A DNA stretch of 64,000 nt from Delphinapterus leucas (Eukaryota > Chordata > Mammalia > Artiodactyla > Monodontidae), in the NCBI RefSeq assembly GCF_002288925.2, contig NW_022098023.1:30224084-30288083 (forward strand), read 5' to 3'. This document shows positions 25,516 through 35,304 of the stretch, piece by piece. The position numbers and the translations under genes are program-made. The notes below the pieces were generated by a model. That model saw nothing but the letters and a program-made list of their open reading frames with translations. It was not told where the DNA came from and made no database searches. Positions within the stretch are counted from its first letter, which is position 1. Each line of letters begins with the position of its first letter.

Positions 25516-26260
25516 ATGGGTCAGGCTGCATCAATGCCAAACAATACCCCTCTGGGCCATATACTTCGGGCCTGGGAAAGATTTGGACAACAGGAATTAA
25601 AAGGAAAAAGCTTACTATATTATGTAATCAAGTTTGGCCACCATATGAGTTAGGAAATTTAAAATGGAGTGAAGTACCCTATGCTCAAATTTTCATGGCT
25701 TTGTATCTAGGCAGTGGAACCCAAAAAGGAATTTAAGGTGTGTGTAGCTCAGGAGGGATAACTCTAGGAAGGACACAGAGGACATTTTAACTGACCCACC
25801 CTACAGGGCCATGGATCCCAAAGGAACGTGGAACCCTCCTCCTCTGAGGTACAGGCCGTTTTACCTATGCATTTCATAGCCTAGTCTGCCCCAGACATCA
25901 GGCACAAAATTCAGAAAGTAACTGCTGGTCCTCAGACTCCAGTGAATAATTTGTTCCAATTGGCTTATTTGGTTTTCAGGAATAGGGATATGGTCGAAAA
26001 AGGCTGATCGCACCCAGGGAAGTATGCAGAAGGCCCAAATGATTGCTTTGTGTGCTCAGAGACCACCAAAGGGGAAGCCGGCTTTTCTGGGCCAATCTGG
26101 CCCTGGCAGACCACAAGGCCCACGGGTACCCATACAAGTCCAGTGTACTGAGTGTGGACAAAAGGGGCACTGGAGGGAAGATTATGAATGATGTGTCCTT
26201 CCCAAACAGCAAGGGCATTGGAAGAGGGAATGCCTCAGATTCCAGAGAGCGACCGGGCCC
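25516..26260 (+). pseudogene. Retroviral gag remnant (matrix to nucleocapsid)
   Basis: Begins MGQAAS, the N-myristoylation-type start of gamma-retroviral Gag, followed by a matrix-like stretch that stops within about 50 codons. Capsid is mostly missing. The nucleocapsid zinc knuckle (C-X2-C-X4-H-X4-C) is visible at 26144-26185 as C-TE-C-GQKG-H-WRED, but the last Cys codon reads Tyr and an in-frame stop follows at 26189. Non-functional. Confidence 0.78.
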
Positions 26261-26331
26261 CTCAGCCATTGATGGTTTTGCAATCAGAAGACTAAAGGGG
26301 CCGAAGGCGAGAGATACCATCTACATAACTA

Positions 26332-26769
26332 ATGTTGAGCCTCAGGTGGTCACTGATGTGGCCAATCAATGTGATAGAATTTCTTATGGACAATGGTGCA
26401 ACCTTCTTGGTCCTAACCCAAAGGACTGGAAACCTTAGCAGTCATAAGGAATACGTAATGGAGTTGTCAGGGAAGAGACATGGGCACACTTTCCTGGAAC
26501 CCTTTTTATGCAAGGTCAATGGCCAGCTGTTTTTACATTCCCTTCTGTTTGTGACTGACTCTCCCATCCCTTTAATGGGAAGAGATTTATTAACTAAGTT
26601 AGGGGCCACTCTGTTTCTTGAGGGGCAAGGGAACCACCCTCATCACCAAATGGTTCTAAAAAAAAGCGAAAAGGAACAGATAAAATCTGAAGCTAAAATA
26701 GAAACCTTAGTAGACCCTGGAATGTGGAATATTGAGGTTCTAGGCTTGGCCAGTATATCCAGTCGGTGA
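26332..26769 (+). pseudogene. Retroviral protease remnant
   Basis: An open stretch of 145 codons. It contains FLMDNGAT at the place of the aspartic-protease active site (usually D-T/S-G-A) and GRDLLTKLGA, the conserved C-terminal protease motif of gamma-type retroviruses. Thr has become Asn in the active-site triad. It overlaps the end of the gag frame region and runs to the expected pro/pol boundary. Confidence 0.82.
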
Positions 26770-27080
26770 TTATTAAGTAAAAAGTGTTATATAATGTCTC
26801 AATATAAGGTACAAATTTCTTAAACCTGAGGAAGATCCTCAAAAATGTTTGTAAGTAGAATACCAAAATAGGAGGCCACTGGTCTGACTAAACTGACCAT
26901 AGTTGACATTCAGAGCCTGATAGGAATTTTGGAAGAGGTCTTCTCCCTTAAGCTAAATGAGGAAAAGTAAAACTTTCCAACGGAGGTGAATGGGTATGTC
27001 AGTCCTTCAATATCATTGAGGTAACCACCCAATTCTTTGAAAAAGAAAGCAAAACTGTTCTTGTTTTACAAATGTAGTCT

Positions 27081-27408
27081 TTTTTTTAATTTTTATTTTT
27101 AAATTTATTTATTTAGTTAGTTTTGGCTGCTTTGGGTCCTCATTGCTGCACGCGGGCTTTCTCTAGTTGCGGCGAGCGGGGGGCTACAGTTCGTTGTGGT
27201 GCGTGGGCTTCTCACTGCAGTGGCTTCTTGTTGCAGAGCATGGGCTCTAGGCACACAGGCTTCAGTAGTTGTGGCAAGTGGGCTCAGTACTTGTGGTGCA
27301 CGGACTTAGTTGCTCCGCGGCATATGGGATCTTCCTGGACCAGGGCTCGAACCCGTGTCCCCTGCATTGGCAGGCAGATTCTTAACCACTGCACCACCAG
27401 GGAAGTCC
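27081..27408 (-). mobile_element. CHR-type SINE, long form, inside the retrovirus
   Basis: Minus-strand copy with a perfect 14-bp target duplication 'tacaaatgtagtct' at 27067-27080 and 27409-27422. Younger than the retrovirus it interrupts. Confidence 0.95.
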
Positions 27409-27667
27409 TACAAATGTAGTCTCTACAGGACCAGAGGTGTGGCTCTAAAAATAATGCAAAGCCCACTAATCCTTTTACCACTCCCAAAGCCTTCCCTATT
27501 TATCCTAAGAGGCTTTTAAGTATTAAAGGAGAAACAAAGTCATCCTAGGAGGAACTTGCCTGTATCTTTGAGATGCAAGTGTCCTATCTCATCTTCTCAG
27601 GAATGCTTATCTCTGCCATCTTTTTAAATGCAAATGTTTTAAAAAGAGGGTAAAGTAATTTAGAACT

Positions 27668-27950
27668 TAAGTGAGGGAGTGGCATGGATTTACATATACT
27701 ACCAAATGTAAAATAGATAGCTAGTGGGAAGCAGCCGCCTAGCACAGGGAGATCAGCTCACCACCTAGAGGGGTGGGCTAGGGAGGGTGTCAGGGAGAGG
27801 CAAGAGGGAGGAGATATGGGGATATATGTATATGTATAGCTGATTCACTTTGTTATAAAGCAGAAACTAACATGCCATTGTAAAACAATTATGCTCCAAT
27901 AAAGATGTTTAAAAAAATAAAGTTAAAATAAGCTTTAAAAAAATTTAGAG
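27668..27950 (+). mobile_element. L1 3' end fragment inside the retrovirus
   Basis: Plus-strand L1 3' UTR ('gtgggaagcagccgcctagc', 'gctccaataaagatgttt') with an A-rich tail. Flanks 'aatttagaactt' (27658-27669) and 'aatttagagctt' (near 27950) are a probable target duplication. Confidence 0.88.
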
Positions 27951-29860
27951 CTTGACTTGTCAAGGATAAATAGAAATCCTAAGAAGTGTCTTGTCTATAA
28001 ACACTAGTAAAAAGGGTTTAGCCATCTAGATAGGTGACCTTGATTTGTTCCATCTGTCAGTAGCCAAATTTGAATCTAACCCCTTGTAACTGATGGGTTT
28101 TATGTTGTACCTGACTCAGGACTGAAAGTTTGGCATGGGAACTATGAGGCCTCTGTGTTTGTGTGTTCATATGGATCTATATGTGTGTTGTAGGTGTACA
28201 GTATTGCCAAAAATTAATTCATAGAAGAGCTCTACTTAAGTGGCTTTTAAAAAATGAAGCGCTGAAGTAGTTGTAAGGTGTATGTAACCTATGTTAACTT
28301 CGTGGTCTGAAGTGTTTAGCTATCAAGCAGATTCTTTTGTAGATCAAATCTTCTGTCACTGAAGTGTTGTGAAGTATATACCTTGATGTTTAAAAGAAAA
28401 TACTTCTTGAAGCAACTTTCATCTTCTGGGATTTACTTTTTAAATCTTCCCTCACCTGTCATTATGGACTGCATGTGCTAGGGCTCTAGAAATTAGTATG
28501 TTCAACTGAACCAACTTGATGGGAGTCACTCTCCATACATAGGGCTTGTTTTCCACAGAAAAGTGTTGTTGAGAGTAGCAAAATTATAAGCCTATCTAGG
28601 CATGTTGTAAAGCTCTTTGAAAAGTGACTTGGAGCAAGTTTTGTGAAGGGAGACGTAGTGCTCAAGTCACATTCTGCTTTAAAAGTTGTAACAAATACAG
28701 ATGAATTAAAAAGAAAAAAAAATTAAGCGCTTATGTAAATACTCAGAAGTAGAAAATAATATGGCCAGAATACATTTCAGTTTCGTCTCATCTGGGAAAT
28801 ATTCAATACTAAACAGATATCTGGTATTGAAGGTGGCTTAAACTTGTTGGTTAGATTAATATAGACATGTCTTTAAAATCATCAATGTTGAGTGTAATAC
28901 TTTTGTTGTACCTAGGTTTACTAGAGGTCAAATAAAACCTTATTCTATCTGTTATAAATTTGTCAACAAGAAAAGTAACTGAATGTGGAAAAAAAACTTT
29001 TAAGGAAAGTAAGATGTATGTTTTTAGTAAAAGAAGGTGGGAGGTATGAGAAAAAAACTGAAAAAAGTTGTGCGTGATCAAGATTTTCTAAGATTGGATT
29101 AAATTTAGTTGGGTAAATGAATTTTGTTGGGAGTGGGCTGGGACAAGACTGGATTTAGTTTATCCCTCCAAAGTTTTCTTGAAATGCTGCCTTTAATAAT
29201 GGATAGGATGAGTTTCTTTACCTTTAAATGTTCTGTATTTGCTTTTGAGATCTTTTGTAACTTTGGTTAAGAAATAAGTATTGTCTCACAGTGACCTATG
29301 ATCTTATTTGACCAAGTGTTTTAAAATTTTTTGACAAACTTCCCAAATATCAAATTTTAATTAAGTTTCTTTTGTTCTAGCTAACTTTGGGGTACTTTCG
29401 AGGGCCCCTGAGAGATCTTAGAGAGAAATATTTAACAAGGATTATTTGGCATGTTAAGTTAAATGTAATCATTCGTAATCCTGGTTATTGTAACCAAGTT
29501 TCTTTATCGATTACACTGTAATGAGATGTTTAACCATGCCTTTTAAGTCTTTTGGCATTTATAGATATTTTTGTACTCTGATGCTGTTACAAAAAGTGCT
29601 TCATCATCAAGGAGATTCAGAGAAAGTCTATGGAAGCAGTTACAACAGTTCTACACCAAGATGATGACTGTGCGAGGATTCCAGCCTATACTGACTTAAA
29701 ACAAGGAGCTGTCCTGACCCTGGGGCCCCTAGATCAGGCATCCAGAGATTTTTACTCCCTGACAGGCAGGGTCGTCGCCCCTGCTCAGCCTTGAAGCAGT
29801 TACAGAAGAGGGACCATAGCCCTTCTGCTTCCCATAAGAATATGGGAGTAAAATCTCTGA

Positions 29861-29868
29861 GGGGGGAA
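29861..29868 (+). promoter_or_regulatory. Polypurine tract before the 3' LTR
   Basis: The purine run 'ggggggaa' ends exactly at the TG that opens the 3' LTR, the position of the plus-strand primer in retroviruses. Confidence 0.8.
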
Positions 29869-30448
29869 TGAAACAGGAGGGAAGGGGGCAGGGCACAATC
29901 TTTGTAAGAATAGTAGCCCAAGGACATGACATAAACTGATTAAAACCAAATGGGTCCAAGATGACGGACAAGTCGACTTCCGCTAGACCTTGAGCCTCAG
30001 TATACACTCACTGTAACACATCAGCAAGCTAAATGACACACCCACAGGCGCCATGACGTTCCAAGGATCCATAAGGATCAAAAAGTAGGTGGTGTCCCAA
30101 TTCCTGGAAATCCCTGCCCCTTCCCAAAATAGCTGAGAAACTCCTCCCACTCATTAGCCTATGAAATTACCCTCTCCTATAAAAACTGACAACCCCCATA
30201 CCCTGGTGCCTTTCTCACCTTCTGCGATGGCCCACACTCTGTCTGTGGAGTGTGATTCTCTCTAAATAAATCCACTTCTTACCCATCACTTTGTCTCTCA
30301 CTGAATTCTTTCTGTGATGAGACATCAAGAACCTGAGCTTCATTAAGTCCTGAAACCAGGTGTGTGATCTCAGCTGGAAGACTGGGTTTTGGCCGGGTTC
30401 AAGTCCCGGCATGTGGGTTCAAGTCCCATTCTGAGGTGGATGTTTTCA
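29869..30448 (+). repeat. 3' LTR of the endogenous retrovirus, complete
   Basis: 580 bp, TG...CA ends. It contains a TATA-like 'tataaaaa' (30178-30185) and a polyadenylation signal 'aataaa' (30265-30270) in the expected order. Its last 55 bp contain the 13-mer 'gggttcaagtccc' twice (30395-30407 and 30415-30427). Confidence 0.88.
30178..30185 (+). promoter_or_regulatory. TATA-like box in the 3' LTR
   Basis: 'tataaaaa' about 85 bp upstream of the 'aataaa' signal, consistent with an LTR core promoter. Activity unknown. Confidence 0.6.
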
Positions 30449-30504
30449 CTTCCTTGCTCATAACATTTGTTCAATAAAAATTTGCTGAGTCAGGGATTTT
30501 TTTA

Positions 30505-30680
30505 AAAAAGGAGTAAAAAGAAACAGGTGAAATTAATTTTAATAGTATACTTTAGCCTAGGATATCCAAAACACAATTTCAACATGTGATCAGTAAAAAA
30601 TTATTAATGAGTTATATTACATTTTTTGTGCTAAGTCCTTGAAATCTGCTATTTAACTGCACCAGAATAATATAAGCAGA
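30505..30680 (+). repeat. Right part of an ancient repeat split by later insertions
   Basis: 'aaaaagaaacaggtgaaatt' to 'tccttgaaatctgctattta' reads as the continuation of the repeat begun at 24376-24460. Family not named. Confidence 0.4.
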
Positions 30681-31199
30681 TGTATATTACAGGTTGAAAT
30701 AAGCTTTAGGTGGTTATTTGTGGGTTGCTGCCCCATTGCTATCTCTAAAGAACTATAAAAGTTTACTTAAAGACCACCAGCTAACATGGTTTATTAGGAA
30801 AAAATATGTATACATTTCAGTGTTGACTGCCCATGTAGTTTACTGGCATTGCCATCAGTGCTTTGTTTTCTTTGAGTGAGAAGCTGTAGTCCCATGACTG
30901 TCTTTGGGGGTTGATCAGAAGGTTATCTGCTTCTTCAATCTGGGAAGTTTTTGAAACACCTGGTCTACTCTTTTCTTTATTAAGTACATATTTCTGCAAC
31001 TTTGACATAAGTTCCTTCTATTTAGAACCGTTACGTGATTTAAATACTCTGACATAGCTAACCTTCATTTTTTTTTTTTTGATGAGCTCTGAATGATGCC
31101 CTTTTTCTGATAAATCATTGACAATTATGACAAGAATGAAGATTATTCCTGATTTCTGTTCTCCCTTCTTCTTTAGTAATAGAATTTTAACCTAGGTAT

Positions 31200-31600
31200 G
31201 TGGTCATCCAGAGTCAGGATTACATTTCTTAGCTTCTCTTGCTGCTAGAAATTCCTCTAGTTCTGGTCAGTGGGGTATAAGTAGATTTTTTTGAGGGGGC
31301 AACTTCCTTAGGAAAACTTCCATAAGAAAGGGAGTGTCCATTATTTGTATGTACGTGTGTACGTGTGTACCTCTTGCTCTTTTTTTTCTCTTATTTAGTC
31401 CTACTACCTGGAATACAGTTGCCACTATTTTGGACAATGGGGTTGAGACCCCCAAGGCATAACAAGAAAATAGAAGGACCCGAGTCTTTGATATTTAGTG
31501 ACACAATGTCAAAAAAAAACAGCCCTGCACTGCCAACTGGACTTTTATATGAGAGGGAAATAAACCTCTGTTTTATGTAACCACCTGCTGTTTTGGGTTT
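31200..31600. repeat. Possible ancient LTR-like repeat
   Basis: The ending 'gagagggaaataaacctctg' followed by 'taaccacctgctgttttggg' recalls the 3' end of an old mammalian LTR-type repeat. Weak evidence; no gene seen. Confidence 0.3.
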
Positions 31601-33386
31601 CAGTCATAGCAGATGAACTCAGTCCCAATGATTGGGTTCAACAGGGTATATATAATATTTAACAGATTTTTAACATCAATGTATATTCTCATAGACTTGT
31701 ATACTAGTCAGGACTCTTAGAGGCAAGGGTGAAAACCCCTCACCCATATGAAAGGATCCTGAGTGACCCCAGAATTGGAGGACACCAAGAGATCATTAGT
31801 CACATCTCCAAGGATGTCTATAGCCAGAGACCCCAGGAATCTCTTTCGCTAAATCTTGGTTTTAATTGTTTTCCTCTAGGTTTCATTTTGTGTTACTCTA
31901 GACTGACTTTCTCCAGTGAAGGGATGTGTCCACCTGTTGTGGACCAGACTAACTTCCTCAACAGCATGAGACCTCAGATGGAAAGCAGTTGTGTCTCTCC
32001 TTCTGTTTGGAAAATACTAGGGAGCTGCTCAGATTGACTTGGCTTGGGTCACATGCCAACCCCTATATCTGTCACTGGTCCCATCGAGATTACATGCCCT
32101 CCATTGTGGCCTACTTTGTGGGGGTGGGGAGATTGGGCTGGGGGAGGGTGCAAGGATTGGCAGCGTCCACTAGAGCCATTTCTTCTAAATTAACGGGGGT
32201 GCTATTTAGATAAAACAGTGCCTGTTTCACCTGATAAGTCCTTCATAAATGATTTATGATAAGAATCATCTTATTCTTTCTTGAAAGCCATCCATGTATG
32301 AAAAATATGAGGACTGCTGGTTTGCTTTGAATTTGCTTTCTGACTTCGAAGTTATACATTTTTGCAAGACGCAGCTCAGATAGATCCTGTGGAAAATTTT
32401 AATGAAAATTAACCCTTGCCGCATTATCACACTATATAGGCCAATTATTAGTTGCCACTGAACAGATTTCCTTAATTTCTTTTATCTCCAGTCAAGTTGA
32501 TTATAATGTCAGCCTTGAAGCATTGCTGTAATTATTAATCCTTTGGAAATAGATATGAGGAAGCATTTGGGGTATTAGAAAATTAAGGCTGTTACATCAT
32601 GATAAATATTTCAGTGCCACACATTCTGTTGTGACACTTAACAATACTTAAAATTCTAAAGTGAGAGTTTCCTTCAAGGAATTAAAATTTGGCAGTTAAA
32701 TGTTTGACATCCATGAAATTCGATAAGTAAAAATACTTTTGTGGTGAGAGGCTTTGAGTTACCACTGTTTACTTGAAATCTTAACAAATTTATGAAAGAT
32801 CAATTAATTGAAAGGTAATGGCGTCATGTGATTGAGTTCTGTTGAAGGGGAGAGAAGATCTCTGTCCACAGGTCATGTCCAAGGGTGGATAAGTCTGTGT
32901 TTCTGCTGGGCAAAGGTTAGTCATGACACAGTGCACTCATCCAGGTGGCTTTCAAGCAATCTGGTGACATTTCAGAGAACTCAAAGGTAAAGGTTTATTG
33001 CTTTGGGAGTACTATATTTATTAGTCTGGTTTTAAGTCAGATGCCTGTGAGGTGCATAGTCAGAATGTGTTCTTTCTCCAGGTCTGAAAAGCTCAAGCAT
33101 TTCATTGATTTCTTCAATCAAAGGTAACAGGAAACTGGGGTGGTTTGTATCACCTAAATCATTATATGCTTTCCTTGGGTATCATTTAGCCGGATCACAC
33201 AAAGAAGGGGAGGGGGGATATATTTGATATTTAATGAACAAAGAAGAATATCTTTAAACAGCCTGTATCAGCTCTGAAAAAAAAGTTTTCTCTGATCAGA
33301 AACTGTTCTCGGTAAATTCACCATGTCCCAAGCAGAAAGAAGGAATGCAGGCCCAAAAGGCAAGTCTTGATGCAAGATTTCATTGT

Positions 33387-33707
33387 AGGACTTCCCTGGT
33401 GGCACAGTGGTTAAGAATCCACCTGCCAACGGAGGGGGCACGGGTTCGAGCCCCAGTCCGGGAAGATCCCACATGCGGCAGAGCAACTAAGCCCGCGTGC
33501 CACAACTACTGAGCCCACAAGCCACAACCACTGAGCCTGCACTGTAGAGCCCATGCTCCACAACAAGAGAAGCCACTGCAACGAGAAGCCCCTGCGCCAC
33601 AACGAAGAGCAGCCTCTGCTCGCCACAACTAGAGAAAAGCCCGCGCGCAGCAACGAAGACCCAATTCAGCCAAAAATAAATAAATAAGTAAATGTATTTA
33701 AAAATAA
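33387..33707 (+). mobile_element. CHR-type SINE, long form
   Basis: Plus-strand copy, head 'aggacttccctggtggcaca', tail with 'aaataaataaataagtaaat'. Perfect 13-bp target duplication 'aagatttcattgt' at 33374-33386 and 33708-33720. Confidence 0.96.
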
Positions 33708-34825
33708 AAGATTTCATTGTGTTAATTTTTCATTTCACCAGGAGCATCAGTCCGTTGTGACTCATGTTGTTTTCAGGAGTTTTACCTCCACTGTGAGGGT
33801 TGGAGGTGGCACAGAAGGGCGCTCCAAGGTGAGCAGTCATTATGTGGAGACGAGCTTTTCCTTTCACCCACGGGAAGGGCAAGTCAGATTAGAGATCTGG
33901 CATCTGTTTCCTTGTGATTGCCCTTCCTTCCAGCCTAGTTTTGGAGAGCGGCAAATGTATGTTTTCCTTTTTATCCTTGGGTAGTGGTCGGTTAGGACTT
34001 TTCTTCTTTGAAAAAGGGAGACATTCACACATTTAGGGGTTAATAATGTCTACAAGTCACTGATGCCGCTGAATAAAAGTTCAAGAATGTCGGATTATTC
34101 TCATTCGCAAGATGCTCATTCACCACTCCTGTAGGGGTATAAATATCTGAAATAATACGGAAGGCCAGGACAAAAATAGGTTTCTGAGAAACTCATGGCA
34201 GTTTTTGCTTTTTGATAACATTACAGCTTTATCGCCTGATCTCAGCTTGAGCTTGTCACGTCCAGGTCCCTCTGGGTTTAACCTCCTGTCTCTTGCCTCT
34301 TTCCCAGAGACCCATTACATTTCACAACCAACCATTGCTCAAAAAGCTCTCTTCTCAAGAGTTCAGACGTTTCATAAGTTAAAACTACTTATCCAGTGTC
34401 CCGTTTTAGCATTTTGTTTCGATGACCATACTTTCACATATCGTGATGAAGAATCAAGATGTATCTTTCTTATTATGTTTATTATGTCCTGTTTGAAAAT
34501 GTCTAACAGATTAAATGTTATCAAGGGCTGATATTGATATACTCTAATTTTTTCAGTTTAATTTTATTAACTTATTAATTTTATTGCCAAACTTGTCTAA
34601 TCAGTTAAAATTCCAGTTAATTTACTTAGCAGTGGTTAATGTTCTAAGACTAATATGGGAGCAGTGGTAATGATATTTTATGAACAGTGGCATTGTTTCA
34701 GTTTTATAAAAAAACCTTTTGATTTTTTTTTTTTTAATTTTTTGCTTAGGTAAACTAGTTCATGTGGGAAAGCTCCCTCTAGTGTTTGTTGGAGTAAATA
34801 CAAATGGTATTGAACTGAATACTTT

Positions 34826-35291
34826 CTTTTTTTTAAAAGTAAGTTTTTATTTATTTATGTATTTATTTTGGCTGTGTTGGGTCTTCGTTGCTGCGCGCGG
34901 GCTCTTCTCTGGTTGTGGTGAGCAGGGGCTACTCTTTGTTGCAGTGCGTGGAATTCTCATTGTGGTGGCTTCTCTTGTTGCGGAGCACAGGCTCTAGGTG
35001 CGCAGCCTTCAGTAGTTGTGGCACACGGGTTCAGTAGTTGTGGCACACGGGCTTAGTGGCTTTTCTCTGGTTGTGGTGAGCAGGGGCTACTTTTCGTTGC
35101 AGTGCGTGGGCTTCTCACTGCGATGGCTTCTCTTGTTGTGGAGCATGGGCTCTGGGTGTGTGGGCTTCAGTAGTTGTGGCACACGGGCTTAGTTGCTCCA
35201 CGGCATGTGGGATCTTCCCAGACCAGGGCTTGAACCCGTGTCCTCTGCATTGGCAGGCAGATTCTTAACCACTGCACCACCAGAGAAGTCC
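34826..35291 (-). mobile_element. CHR-type SINE, long form with internal tandem duplication
   Basis: 466 bp against about 310-350 for its relatives here. A block of about 150 bp beginning 'ttctctggttgtggtgagca' occurs twice (from 34905 and from 35063). Target duplication 'ttgaactg(a/t)atacttt' at 34810-34825 and 35292-35307 shows one insertion event. Confidence 0.93.
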
Positions 35292-35304
35292 TTGAACTGT
35301 ATAC

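Larger units (their letters stand above)
26770..29860 (+). other. Retroviral interior, pol/env territory, unreadable
   Basis: Lies between the protease remnant and the 3' LTR. Apart from a SINE and an L1 insertion, I find no reverse transcriptase, integrase or envelope motif in any frame. The length is well short of a complete pol plus env, so large deletions are likely. The last about 230 bp have the look of an envelope 3' end. Confidence 0.55.
24748..30448 (+). mobile_element. Class I (gamma-type) endogenous retrovirus, decayed
   Basis: The element starts 'TGAAACAGG', ends 'TTTTCA', and is flanked by the 4-bp duplication 'cttc' (24744-24747 and 30449-30452). This supports insertion by a gamma-type integrase. 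It has a short 5' LTR match, gag and protease remnants, unreadable pol/env territory, a polypurine tract and a complete 3' LTR. A CHR SINE (27081-27408) and an L1 end (about 27668-27950) have since inserted into it. No intact reading frame remains. Confidence 0.88.

Noticed and set aside
30395..30427. A tRNA gene suggested by T-arm-like words
   Set aside because: No acceptor stem, D arm or anticodon arm can be formed around them; they lie in an LTR.
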